A stretch of 64,000 bases of DNA from Pantoea vagans (lineage in GTDB: Bacteria; Pseudomonadota; Gammaproteobacteria; Enterobacterales; Enterobacteriaceae): the NCBI RefSeq assembly GCF_004792415.1, contig NZ_CP038853.1, forward strand, positions 1,178,001 to 1,242,000, given 5' to 3'. Shown piece after piece: positions 1 to 9,502 of the stretch. The position numbers and the translations under genes were made by a program. Positions within the stretch are counted from its first letter, which is position 1. Each line of letters opens with the position of its first letter. Below the pieces are notes generated by a model that made no database searches, was not told the DNA's origin, and saw only the letters and a list, made by a program, of their open reading frames with translations.

Positions 1-42
1 ATTCGCCTTGTTGTAAGTCTGAGGAAAAAATAAGGCATTATC

Positions 43-497
43 ATGAAATGTATTTTTTTCTTTCTGTGCTTTTTTACAAATTTTGCATTTGGTTTTGGTA
101 ATGACATTTTAGATGTTAATAGTGCAAAAAATATTTCTGCAAAGGTTTTGCTGAAAGATAATGATTCGTTGGAAGTATCAGTTTTAGAAGCCGGCAAGCA
201 GGTTAATCTAGAAAATGTTGATGTGTCATCGGAGAAAAAAATCACATTACATTTAAAGATTACAATCGTGATGGCTATAAAGATTTTAGTATTTAACATC
301 TGGATGAGGGAATGGGTACTTATAAAATCTATAGGTTTTTTCTCTTTTCCCCTGCTGGCAAAAAGTTCAAAGAGATAAAGCCTACATGTGGCGATAACTT
401 TGTTAACGTAAGGGTTGAAGGTCATGATCTGATTAATATGATTTATGACGATAACACTCCAAAGTCATGCTCTATCTCCCTCAAACGTCTTAAATAA
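43..497 (+). pseudogene. Broken small exported protein with a DxNxDGxxD motif
   Basis: Reading starts at ATG 43 with a good signal peptide (MKCIFFFLCFFTNFAFG). The coding sense passes from that frame into the frame that ends at TAA 495-497. In the second frame the protein reads DYNRDGYKDFSI, then an in-frame TAA (294-296), then HLDEGMGTYKIYRFF. The frame change lies near the A7 run at 235-241. The DYNRDGYKD motif resembles calcium-binding-like motifs of XAC2610-type exported proteins, some of which sit beside secretion effectors; that family link is recalled, not tested. One frameshift plus one nonsense codon make it a pseudogene unless the base calls are wrong. It precedes the T6SS remnant and is AT-rich compared with the core. 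Confidence 0.6.
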
Positions 498-649
498 CTA
501 CATTCGATATGTAAGCGTGAGAGATAGATTTGATGGAGTTAAAGAAATATTTAATTGAAAAATTGTATCAATGGCCGAAGTCCGGGGAAAAGTGAAATTC
601 ATAGTCATTAGGACATCCCTGAAAGGATGTACGCACAGGACGTAATGTT

Positions 650-1260
650 ATGAAAAAAGTTTACATACCATTCATTATCGGTTTTAGTTCTTTCTCTATG
701 GCTTCTGTTCTTGCTGCTAACGCAGGATTTGTATCTGTAACCAGAACCCTGTCACCTGATTCAAGTGCCAACATTTCTTCGTCATCCAGTTTGATGCATG
801 CAATATGGATTTTAGTGAGTTTAAATAACCTGCATTGTCTGATGATGAGTACTTCCAAAAAAATCACCAATATCGGAGTGGACTTGCCTGTATTCTGGTG
901 AAGCATTTGAAGCAGGATATTATGTAAAGCAAGTTAAAAAAAAGGGTGACAGTGTTAGTGTCACTGATAATAAAATTTTTATGACTACAAAAATAAGGTA
1001 TGGAAATCAATTTCGGATGCTACATATGTGAAAAATGGTAAGGCAAATCATCCATCTCTATTTCAGGTTAAAAGTGAAAATGCATCTGGTTTTATGGCTG
1101 TTAATGCCATGGCGAAATTTAAAGATGGATCGCCAGGCCAGAGTGTTTGTTTTTTTTGATACATAATAATAATGCCCTATGTGGTTCTGGTGTTAATTCT
1201 TCGGATGATAAAGGTGAAGATTTATCTAAAAAAACATTGAAATTGCTTGGGAGCATTTAA
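650..1260 (+). pseudogene. Heavily frameshifted exported protein, family not recognised
   Basis: ATG 650 begins a signal peptide (MKKVYIPFIIGFSSFSMAS...LAANAG). After about 50 codons the sense can only be followed by changing frame at least four times: DACNMDFSEFK then a stop, SGEAFEAGYYVKQVKKKGDS, KVWKSISDATYVKNGKANHP up to a TGA at 1157-1159, and IHNNNALCGSGVNSS ending at TAA 1258-1260. Several breaks fall at homopolymers, including the T8 run at 1150-1157. The intact ancestor would have been a secreted protein of roughly 200 residues. I do not recognise the family. The position just before T6SS genes would suit a former immunity or effector-associated protein, which is inference. Confidence 0.55.
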
Positions 1261-1316
1261 TTTGATGGTGACTAGCCTTAGTTAAAATTTGGAAATTTTA
1301 AAGTATGAGAGTGTGA

Positions 1317-2525
1317 ATGTCGTATTCCCTGAAAGATCTTCCGAAATGTTATCCTCGGCAAGTTCCACCTAAAATATCCCGTTGGCTTGCCGTATTGGTT
1401 GCGATGCTGGGCATCAACGTGATCCTTATGCGGATATTCGGACGATACATCGATAACAGTCACTTCTGGATGTTGGCCATTAGCACAACATTAGTTATAT
1501 GGATTGTGAGTTTCACTATTCGCATGTGGATCTGGTCATTACAGGACAGTAAAGCGAATGGTTTTGACCGGCGTCGGGAACAATGGATCTTGAGTGAGAC
1601 CCGTAGGGCTCGTCGTGCGCTTCAGGTGCTGAATACGACATTTATTACAGCCCATCAGGAAGACGAACAGCGTTGTGTCGCTCTTAAAATACTCAATAAT
1701 CACAGCATTATCATTTCGCAGTCGGACTGGAAAGGCGAAAAAAGCAGGAGGCTGAGTCGTATTAGGGCGGAACCAGAAGATACTCCTGCATTGGTCATCT
1801 CACGTCTGTTCTCTGAACTCATTACTGATCTTCCAGTTCACCACTTTCCAGAGAACACTTCGCTTGTTGTCATCCTCGATGTCTCGTCATCTCTGTCATT
1901 CCCTGCTGTCAGAAATATCTGGCAGGAAGCCTGGCAGGAGAGTGGCATGACCTGCGCTATTGAGTACACAGACAGCAATGGGCCGGGGGTAGTCAGCCAC
2001 TGGCTGGATCACCGTATTAAAGACGATGCGATGTTATTGATTGTTGGCCTCCAGATTGATCCGGTTGTTTCTAACAATACTGCTGAAGCAGCCGTTGCAC
2101 TGCTTCTTGGCAACCGCCTGACCCAGGAGGCACTCGAACCTCTCGCGCTGCTGCACCGGCCAGATGCTGCTCCAACCGGTGAGCTGAGGGAGGGGATGAA
2201 CATGGCCGCCTATAACGTCCCGCTCAAAGAAAACATCGTGAAAAATTTATGGCTTGCCGGGCTGACGCGTGAGCAGCGTGCAGAATTTATCCAATGCCAG
2301 AATGCGCACCCTGCGCAGTCTGTAGAGGACGACGCTGTAGTTTCGCTCGATACATCCATGGGACATGCCGGTGCCGCGGCCCCCTGGCTGGCTATCGCTG
2401 CCGCCACTGAAATCGCCCGACAAACTCAGTTACCACAGATGATTATCTGCGGTGATACCACACAGAATGTGCTGTGGAGCACGCTCATTACCCCGATTGC
2501 TTCCCGACAGGAGATGGATCCGTGA
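1317..2525 (+). CDS. T6SS-linked membrane protein of unknown function, coupled to tssM
   Basis: This 402-residue protein has two N-terminal membrane segments (about residues 22-43 and 50-71) followed by a long soluble domain of about 330 residues with no motif I recognise. Its TGA stop (2523-2525) overlaps the GTG start of tssM (GTGA at 2522-2525), so the two are probably translationally coupled and made in matched amounts. A partner or accessory role in the T6SS membrane complex is plausible from this coupling alone. It does not look like TssJ, which is a lipoprotein, or TssL, which has a single C-terminal membrane anchor. A weak GAGAG-type ribosome site precedes ATG 1317. Confidence 0.7.
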   Translation: MSYSLKDLPKCYPRQVPPKISRWLAVLVAMLGINVILMRIFGRYIDNSHFWMLAISTTLVIWIVSFTIRMWIWSLQDSKANGFDRRREQWILSETRRARRALQVLNTTFITAHQEDEQRCVALKILNNHSIIISQSDWKGEKSRRLSRIRAEPEDTPALVISRLFSELITDLPVHHFPENTSLVVILDVSSSLSFPAVRNIWQEAWQESGMTCAIEYTDSNGPGVVSHWLDHRIKDDAMLLIVGLQIDPVVSNNTAEAAVALLLGNRLTQEALEPLALLHRPDAAPTGELREGMNMAAYNVPLKENIVKNLWLAGLTREQRAEFIQCQNAHPAQSVEDDAVVSLDTSMGHAGAAAPWLAIAAATEIARQTQLPQMIICGDTTQNVLWSTLITPIASRQEMDP

Positions 2526-5500
2526 AGCTACCTTTAGCCCCGAAGACTACGGAAGGCCGCTATCTTGCTGTCGCATTGATTTTCTTTTTGCTGTTAGCCG
2601 TTATGACTTTCATGGTCTGGAAGCATCCGGATATAGCCGGGATTGAAGACGGAAGTCAGCAGCAAATTTACTGGCTTATTGCCGGCGGATGTATTTCAGG
2701 CTGCGCCCTTATCGTATCAGTGGTACTTCTGGCGGCGGTACGCAGTGCCGGTAAGCAGGAGTTTAATGCGCTTGTCGACAATATCACCGGTGATGACGAG
2801 AAAGAGAAACAGGAAAATCATAAAGCGCCAGTTCATCCTGCAGTGGCCATGTGCGACAGGATTCGGAGACATCTGCGCTCCCGTATTGGATTTCACTGGC
2901 GTCGTAAAACCCGTCTGCTGTTAATCAGTGGCGATGAGGCGGCAATCGAACTGCTGGTACCTGGCCTGCAGGAAAAACAGTGGCTTGAAGGTAACCGTAC
3001 CGTTCTGATTTACGGCGGCAGTCTGACTGCTGAGCCCGATAAGGAAAAATACGCCGCGCTGCGTAAACTGCGCCGCGGTCGTCCACTGGACGGTATTGTA
3101 CGTGTCATGCCGCGGTCGCTTAATCTCACTCCGCAGATTAGTGATAACGATTTACGCGGACTGGAAAAAATCAGTGAACTGCTCCGTTATTCCACGCCGG
3201 TCTGGCTGTGGCAGTTGTGTGACAGCAAGTGGTCGCAGGCAAAACGCACTGAACAGACGGTAGGGGCCAGTTTCCCACTGCGTGCTAAGTCCGACGATAT
3301 TAGCCGCCAGCTTGAGCTGATGCTGCCGGCCCTGCGAACGCAGGGCGTGAGTCAGGTCGCTGAGAACAATGGCCACGACTTCCTGCTGCGCCTGGGCCAG
3401 CACCTTAAAGACGGCGGCATCGCCCGCTGGGCTCAGCAACTGGTGCCATGGCTGGCTGCCTCTCAGCAGCGCGTTCCGCTGCGAGGCCTGATGTTTAGCC
3501 TGCCGGAGAATAAACCCGCCTCTACCGCAGGAGAAACAGCCGGTGCTGCACCTGCCGACGTTGAGAAATATATCCCGGAATCACAACGCCATGCGTTGAC
3601 CCTGCCGGTAACCTGGCAGGGCATTGTGGATGACTGCACCCGCGTGCGTGGCCGCCGTGTTGGTATGGCCTGGGAACAGACGGTGGCTTGGACGCTGATG
3701 GCTATTATCGGTGTCTGGGGGGCAGGGACGCTGCTATCGTTTGCGGTCAACCGCCTGCAGATTGTCTCTGTGGCGCAGCAGGCGCATGCTCTGGTGGAGC
3801 ATCCCTCCGTATCGGATTATCAGCTGACGGCTCTGCATACCCTGCGTAATGACGCAGGCCGCCTGCAGCACCGTATTCAGGAAGGCGCGCCATGGTATCA
3901 GCGCTTCGGTCTGGACCATAATCAGCAGCTGCTCGACGCGATGCTGCCCTGGTACGGCGTGGCGAACAATCGCCTGATCCGCGACTCGGCAAATGCCGCC
4001 CTGACGCAGAAGCTCAGCGTGCTGGCTGGCTCCGCTCCCGGCAGCGACCAGCGTGCACAGCTGGCGAAGCCAGGCTATGACCAGCTGAAGGCCTGGCTGA
4101 TGATGGCCCGTCCGGATAAAGCCGATGGTGCGTATTACGCTCAGGCCATGAAAGCCGTGCAGCCGACGCGCATTGGCATCTCAACCGGCCTGTGGCAGAG
4201 CCTGTCGTCGGATTTATGGGCGTTCTATATCTCCGAATTACCAAAACAGCCGCAGTGGAAAATTACGCCTGATGCGCAACTGGTAAGCCAGAGCCGTCAG
4301 GTGCTGTTGCAGCAGATAGGCCGCCGAAACGCAGAAAGCACGCTGTATGAAAACATGCTCAAATCCGTGCGCCGTAACTTTGCCGATGTGTCTCTGGAAG
4401 ACATGACCAGTGGTACTGATGCCCGCCGTCTGTTCACCACCGAGGAAGTGGTGCCGGGCATGTTCACCCGCCAGGCATGGGAAGGGGGCATTCAGCAGGC
4501 TATCGAAAAGGCCGCAAATTCCCGCCGGGATGAAATTGACTGGGTACTGAGTGAGAGCCGGAAAGCGGTTTCCTCAGACCTTTCGCCGGAAGCTCTGAAA
4601 GCGCGCTTGACGCAACGTTACTTCACCGATTTTGCCGGTAGCTGGCTGAGCTTCCTTAACAGCCTGCACTGGAATCCGGCAAACAACATTGCTGACGTTA
4701 CCGACCAGCTGACGTTGATGAGTGATGTCCGCCAGTCGCCACTGATTGCCCTGATGAATACCCTCGCCTGGCAGGGGCAGACTGGCCAGCACAGCAAAGG
4801 CCTTTCTGATTCCATCATTAAATCGGCTAAAGACCTCGTGGGCAGAAAAGACAAGCCTGCGATTGACCAGTCTGCGTCAGGGCCGCAGGGGCCACTCGAT
4901 GAAACCTTTGGCCCGCTGCTTCAGCTTCTGGGTAAAAACAAAGGTAGCAATGTGATGTCGGCTGACACCTCTCTGAGCCTGCAGACGTATCTGACCCGCA
5001 TCACCCGCGTGCGCCTGCGTCTGCAACAGGTGGCCAGCGCCTCTGATCCGCAGGAAATGATGCAGACCCTTGCGCAGACCGTATTCCAGGGTAAAAGTGT
5101 GGATCTGACCGACACCCAGCAGTACGGCAGTCTGATTTCGGCAAGCCTTGGCGAAGAGTGGAGCGGTTTTGGCAGCACGATGTTTGTTCAGCCACTGACC
5201 CAGGCCTGGGAGACTGTGCTTCAGCCCTCGGCGGCGAGCCTGAATGATAAATGGAGCCGTTCCGTAGTGGCGAACTGGCACACTGCCTTTGATGAGCGTT
5301 TTCCGTTCGCTGCGAGTAAAAGTGATGCCTCTCTGCCGATGCTGGCTGAGTTTTTACGTAAAGACAGTGGACGTATTGAGCGTTTCCTGACGAGAGAGCT
5401 CAGCGGTGTACTGCATAAAGAGGGCAATCAGTGGGTACCGGATAAGGTTAACAGCCAGGGGCTGAGCTTTAACCCGGCCTTCCTGCGTGCCATTAACCAG

Positions 5501-6004
5501 CTAAGCCAGGTGTCGGACATCCTGTTTACTGATGGCAGCCAGGGGATCAGCTTTGAGCTGCAGGCGCGTCCGGTGCCGCAGGTAGTGGAAACCCAGTTAA
5601 CCATTGATGGACAAAAGCTGCACTACTTCAACCAGATGGCCGACTGGCAAAGTTTCCGCTGGCCGGGAGACACCTACAAGCCGGGGACGATGCTAACCTG
5701 GACTACGGTCAACGCCGGCGCACGCCTGTTCGGAGATTACAGCGGGACCTGGGGCTTTATTCGCTGGCTGGACCAGGGTAAGCACCAGCAGCTTGACCGC
5801 AGCCAGTGGATGATGAGCTTAACCGCTCCGGACGGTCGAACCCTGCAGTGGGTATTGCGCTCACAACTCGGAAAAGGTCCGCTGGCACTGCTGGATCTGC
5901 GTGGTTTCACGCTGCCGGATCAGATATTCAGTGTCGACAGCGCGGCCACCGCGCAGGCGCTGATGGCCAGTGCAGGAAACAGTGACATGGATGGAGTCGA
6001 ATAA
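2522..6004 (+). CDS. tssM: Type VI secretion system membrane complex protein TssM (IcmF/VasK)
   Basis: TssM is the large inner-membrane and periplasmic component that, with TssJ and TssL, anchors the T6SS tail to the cell envelope. The protein is 1160 residues, normal for the family. Membrane segments lie at about 15-33, 50-73 and 389-409, with a cytoplasmic domain between the second and third and a large periplasmic region after residue 410. The cytoplasmic NTPase-like fold has no Walker A: the expected loop reads LLLISGDEAAIELL. I chose GTG 2522 over ATG 2474 because GACAGGAGA stands 8 nt upstream and because it gives the tight GTGA overlap with the preceding gene. The frame is fully open, in contrast to the broken genes on both sides. 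Confidence 0.93.
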   Translation: MKLPLAPKTTEGRYLAVALIFFLLLAVMTFMVWKHPDIAGIEDGSQQQIYWLIAGGCISGCALIVSVVLLAAVRSAGKQEFNALVDNITGDDEKEKQENHKAPVHPAVAMCDRIRRHLRSRIGFHWRRKTRLLLISGDEAAIELLVPGLQEKQWLEGNRTVLIYGGSLTAEPDKEKYAALRKLRRGRPLDGIVRVMPRSLNLTPQISDNDLRGLEKISELLRYSTPVWLWQLCDSKWSQAKRTEQTVGASFPLRAKSDDISRQLELMLPALRTQGVSQVAENNGHDFLLRLGQHLKDGGIARWAQQLVPWLAASQQRVPLRGLMFSLPENKPASTAGETAGAAPADVEKYIPESQRHALTLPVTWQGIVDDCTRVRGRRVGMAWEQTVAWTLMAIIGVWGAGTLLSFAVNRLQIVSVAQQAHALVEHPSVSDYQLTALHTLRNDAGRLQHRIQEGAPWYQRFGLDHNQQLLDAMLPWYGVANNRLIRDSANAALTQKLSVLAGSAPGSDQRAQLAKPGYDQLKAWLMMARPDKADGAYYAQAMKAVQPTRIGISTGLWQSLSSDLWAFYISELPKQPQWKITPDAQLVSQSRQVLLQQIGRRNAESTLYENMLKSVRRNFADVSLEDMTSGTDARRLFTTEEVVPGMFTRQAWEGGIQQAIEKAANSRRDEIDWVLSESRKAVSSDLSPEALKARLTQRYFTDFAGSWLSFLNSLHWNPANNIADVTDQLTLMSDVRQSPLIALMNTLAWQGQTGQHSKGLSDSIIKSAKDLVGRKDKPAIDQSASGPQGPLDETFGPLLQLLGKNKGSNVMSADTSLSLQTYLTRITRVRLRLQQVASASDPQEMMQTLAQTVFQGKSVDLTDTQQYGSLISASLGEEWSGFGSTMFVQPLTQAWETVLQPSAASLNDKWSRSVVANWHTAFDERFPFAASKSDASLPMLAEFLRKDSGRIERFLTRELSGVLHKEGNQWVPDKVNSQGLSFNPAFLRAINQLSQVSDILFTDGSQGISFELQARPVPQVVETQLTIDGQKLHYFNQMADWQSFRWPGDTYKPGTMLTWTTVNAGARLFGDYSGTWGFIRWLDQGKHQQLDRSQWMMSLTAPDGRTLQWVLRSQLGKGPLALLDLRGFTLPDQIFSVDSAATAQALMASAGNSDMDGVE

Positions 6005-6339
6005 TGAGCATACTGCAGAATCTGGTCGCGGCCTGACAGGCTGACAAAACTCAGCTGCAGAAACAGACGTAGCCACGCACGGAAAATCAGCAGGGCTGGC
6101 TTGCTCCGGTAAGTGACAATGGCCGGAAAAAACCGTTATATGGCAATCATTTCCGGCGTATTCGCGAAGAGGTCAACAAGCTCTCTTTCATCAATACCGC
6201 ACTGATTTCGCGTTTACCGCTTCACATGAAAACCACACGTAATAAAACCGATAAATCACAGCTTCAGCCTGAGATGCATCTGCTTCTGTTATGGCTGATT
6301 GCGATCCATCCGGCCAGCAATGCAATGCTGGCCGGATAA
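6004..6339 (+). pseudogene. tssA: tssA-like (ImpA N-terminal) remnant with two internal stops
   Basis: The ATG overlaps the tssM stop by one base (TAATG). The frame reads MSILQNLVAA, stop (TGA 6034-6036), QADKTQLQKQT, stop (TAG 6070-6072), then QQGWLAPVSDNG, FRRIREEVNKLSFINTALIS and a short tail to TAA 6337-6339. The opening and the RRIREEVNKLS-type segment match what I recall of the N-terminal ImpA-related domain of TssA-type proteins. TssA proteins normally run several hundred residues, so this is both truncated and interrupted. The rest of the gene appears to have been lost before the PAAR gene. Confidence 0.7.
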
Positions 6340-6370
6340 CCAGGACAGAATTTAGCTATAAGGAAAAAAT

Positions 6371-7651
6371 ATGACAGCAGAGGGCTTTTATCTGGTGCAG
6401 GGCGACAAGACGACCTGCGGCGGGAAAATTATCACAGGTGCAGAGGATCATACACTGTTTGATAAACCCGTTGCCCGGGAGCAGGACAGCGTCACCTGCG
6501 GGAAGCACGCCGGGTTATACAAGATTGCCGGTGGCATCGACAACGATACCATTCACGACAGGCGAATGGCCGGAACCCTCGACAGCTACAGTACCTTCCC
6601 CTGTAATGCGAAGTTTATTCCGTCGATGATGGATGATACGTACGAGAAAAGTTCAGCATTAGCAGAAACTTCTGCTGAGGAGCCTGGGAAGACATCGATA
6701 GCGAATGCCGTTTTTCAGGCTTTTCTGGCAGGCGCGCAGGCTGATACGATGGTAGCTCCGGGATATCCTACGTTGATTAACACCTACACCGTTCCGGATG
6801 ACAATGTGCGAGGGATGTTAAGACTTAACAAACATGATTTCTTCTTGCTGACGCTGGAGGAATGCCAGAGGATTATTGACGGCTGGGATTTCGTTAAAAA
6901 GAAATGGAAAGATGCCACAACAAATCCTGTCGGGAGTACTGTCAAAACATATGCAACGAATATAGATGATGTAGTTAATGCTTCAGCGATGGTTTACAAA
7001 CTTGGAAGTATCGGTATTACCGCGACGGTGTTTGTTAATCACAAAGGAACACGGCTGATAAAGATTAGTGGTTATGCAGCTATCAGGAAAACTCTAAACG
7101 CTCCGGTCTTTGCAGAGATGAACCCAAAAATAATCGAAGCAGGCATAGGGAAATTTGGTTTGCAAAAAGCCATTGTCGATGGTGCGATTCTCGGTTTTGT
7201 CTATGTATCGGCAATAGATACAATTGACTTCATCTTGAATGATGAGACTACACTTGCAATGTTCCTTGGAACACTTGCTACCGACCTCGCCAAAGTAGGC
7301 ATTTCTTCAGCAGTGCTTTACGCTGTTGGGTTATATACAATGTCGGCGTATGTTGTCCTGAACATAGCCATAGTCCTTGTTTTTGGGGCTGGTTTAGCTT
7401 GGGTGTTAAACACTATTGATAAGAAATATCATATTACAGATAACCTGGTTGATTTTATAGCTCCATACATCGAATCAGCCCAACAAGAGTTTGTTGAAAA
7501 ATCCCGACAGGTTTCAGACGACGTACTGGATTTAGGCGCTATGTATATTGATGGAGTGCTTAGAAAAGGCCGGCAGGTCGTCGAGTCTGAGATAAAAAAG
7601 TACGTTAAAAAATACATTGGCGACTTAACTTCACAGGTGGTTGATTTATGA
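6371..7651 (+). CDS. PAAR-domain T6SS effector with membrane-active C-terminal domain
   Basis: PAAR proteins cap the VgrG spike of the T6SS and carry toxins into target cells. The first 90 or so residues of this 426-residue protein form a PAAR-like domain with C16, C43, H46, H62 and C78 as likely metal ligands. A linker of about 70 residues follows. The C-terminal part contains a hydrophobic stretch near 271-283 and a strongly hydrophobic helical hairpin at about 310-350, then charged helices to the end. No nuclease or hydrolase motif is visible, so a pore-forming or membrane-inserting toxin is the best inference. The stop overlaps the next gene by 4 nt (ATGA). AAGGAAAA precedes ATG 6371. The second half is more AT-rich than the PAAR part, typical of swapped toxin tips. 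Confidence 0.8.
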   Translation: MTAEGFYLVQGDKTTCGGKIITGAEDHTLFDKPVAREQDSVTCGKHAGLYKIAGGIDNDTIHDRRMAGTLDSYSTFPCNAKFIPSMMDDTYEKSSALAETSAEEPGKTSIANAVFQAFLAGAQADTMVAPGYPTLINTYTVPDDNVRGMLRLNKHDFFLLTLEECQRIIDGWDFVKKKWKDATTNPVGSTVKTYATNIDDVVNASAMVYKLGSIGITATVFVNHKGTRLIKISGYAAIRKTLNAPVFAEMNPKIIEAGIGKFGLQKAIVDGAILGFVYVSAIDTIDFILNDETTLAMFLGTLATDLAKVGISSAVLYAVGLYTMSAYVVLNIAIVLVFGAGLAWVLNTIDKKYHITDNLVDFIAPYIESAQQEFVEKSRQVSDDVLDLGAMYIDGVLRKGRQVVESEIKKYVKKYIGDLTSQVVDL

Positions 7652-8073
7652 GTCCAAAACGTAGATTTATTGGAACCCTTATTATTTGGTGTATTTCATC
7701 TTTTGGTTGTTTATGGTTTGCATATGATGCATTCACTGGACTATTTGAATTCGGAAGTGAGATTGTTTTTTCACCAACGGTTTCCGCTCTACTAATGATA
7801 CCGATAATCCTTCTTTTTCCATGTATATATTGGTATCTGGCTATGCGGCACGGAGAGAAACAGGCAATTATAAAATGCAAAAATACCAATAGAATTTTTA
7901 TAGGTTTGGTTGGTTTTTTTCTCATAAGTTCTATCATTTTTTCTTTTGCATACACTTCGGCTCTTCAAAGTAAAGGCTATGTGAAATGCCCCGGCCGTCC
8001 TGATGGATGGATGCCGGGGATGGCTACAGAGTATGTGCTTACATCATCCTTTTGTGGTGGGGATAATAATTAA
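7648..8073 (+). CDS. DUF1240-like three-pass membrane protein, candidate immunity protein
   Basis: This 141-residue protein has three membrane segments (about 7-29, 44-66, 82-104) and a short C-terminal tail with two cysteines (C114 and C136) expected on the periplasmic side. The layout and the tail pattern (YVKCPGRPDGW...YVLTSSFC) resemble the DUF1240 family as I recall it. It starts inside the stop of the PAAR effector (ATGA), so the two are co-translated. Small polytopic inner-membrane proteins are the usual immunity type against pore-forming colicins, which fits the hydrophobic effector tip. The immunity role is inferred from position and topology. The gene is AT-rich. Confidence 0.7.
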   Translation: MSPKRRFIGTLIIWCISSFGCLWFAYDAFTGLFEFGSEIVFSPTVSALLMIPIILLFPCIYWYLAMRHGEKQAIIKCKNTNRIFIGLVGFFLISSIIFSFAYTSALQSKGYVKCPGRPDGWMPGMATEYVLTSSFCGGDNN

Positions 8074-8290
8074 TCACTATTTACCATCGCATAATTTTTA
8101 TAGAAAAAATAAAAGAAATTAAACATGACAGGAAGAAAAAAGATGACAATGTGGCAGGTATTATCCTGGTCATTATTAGCGTCATTGTATGAGTTTTTTA
8201 TGTCGCGGTAAAAATATTAATTAATCTTAATGGGCGATTCACTGAATCTGCGTAGAATCCGGCCGGAGTCATCGGTCTGTTCTTTGGTTA

Positions 8291-9361
8291 CTCATAGCCG
8301 TTGCGTTGATAATGCGGGTTTTTATTTACCGGGGTTTCAGGAAAAAAGCAACAAAGTTTGAACTGGCAGCATCGGACCAGGCGCAGAGAGAAAGCCTTTG
8401 AAGAAACCGCTAGTATTGAAGTGGCTCGTGGTCTGTATTCTGAAAAGAGACAGCTTTTCGGTCTGTGCGACGAATTCCACAATGCCGGAAATAAGACCTC
8501 TAGGGCACTACAGCGTATTATGCATTTTGCTTATAAATTCAAAGTCAAAACACTGCTTTCCGGCTCCACGGTAAATAACTGCTAACGCAAATACGCCCAG
8601 CTCAGAAAGGAGGGAGACGCTTACGCTGCCATCAGCAAGAAAATCACCTTTCTGGAACTTGAAGATAATGCCAACTGGGAGGGCGGTAAACAGCAGTTTC
8701 TGGATAAGGTCTCTCTGCTGGACAAAGCGCAGAAAGAGTTTCAGGTCGAGCTTAAGCGTCAGATGCGGGAGGAAAGCAGTGTCAGAATGAACTGGACAGA
8801 AAGCAGAGCGAAGCGGAAGAGGAGGAGCTACGCCTTACTGAGCAGCAGCTTTTACTGGAGGAGGTCCTGCTCGCCGCTGAAGGTGTCCACAGGGAAGAGC
8901 TGGAAAGGCAGCGACTGACGGCGCTGGAGTAGAAAATACAGAATGCGCATTAGCAGTATGAGCGCGCCAAATCCATGCCCCAGCTCACGAAGCAGGGACA
9001 TGTCTATGTGTTTTCGGATATCGGTTCCTTCGGTGAAAACGTCTTCAGAATTGGCATGACCCGACGGCTGGAACCTATGGAGCACGTGAAAGAACTGAGC
9101 GGGGCCGCCGTGCCGTTTGATTTTGACGTCCACGTCATGATTTCCTGCGATGACGCCCCTACGTTTGAAAAGATGCTGCATGACCATCTGGAAAGCTACC
9201 GTATTAACCGAATCAACCTGCGTAAGGAGTTTTTCCGGGTTGAACTCAGCCGGATTATTGATGAAGTGGAGCGTCAACACGGGCAGGTTGACTATATTGC
9301 TGATCCAGTGGCGCTACAGTATCTGCAGAGTCTCGAATATGCAGAAAACGAAGCCGCATAA
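8291..9361 (+). pseudogene. T5orf172/GIY-YIG-type coiled-coil protein, multiply mutated
   Basis: Four pieces line up as one former gene. An N-terminal membrane anchor and helix (LIAVALIMRVFIYRG to TGA 8399-8401) passes by frameshift near 8390 into FEETASIEVARGLYSEKR. That frame is cut by TAA 8583-8585 and continues as RKYAQLRKEGDAYAAI. A second frameshift near 8790 leads to a glutamate-rich coiled coil interrupted by TAG at 8930-8932 and 8951-8953. The last piece, 8975-9361, is open and encodes a complete T5orf172-like domain (HVYVFSDIGSFGENVFRIGM, then TRRLEPMEHVKEL, then NLRKEFFRVE). T5orf172 belongs to the GIY-YIG-related nuclease-like families often found in phages and islands. Two frameshifts and three stops rule out a working full-length product. 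The last 128 residues could still be translated. Confidence 0.72.
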
Positions 9362-9502
9362 GTTCATATTCTGAAGTTCTGATTATGGTGCTGTTGCAGT
9401 GTATTACTGATCCACAAGGCTGCCGCGCTTTACCTGCAGGTTTTGTTACTCCTTATTACATTGATTGCCCTAAAAAACGCTCCAGCGACTTAATTTTATT
9501 TA

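Noticed and set aside
661..906. 81-codon minus-strand frame opposite the second broken exported gene
   Set aside because: The plus strand carries the signal peptide and continuing sense; the minus frame lacks a ribosome site and family resemblance.
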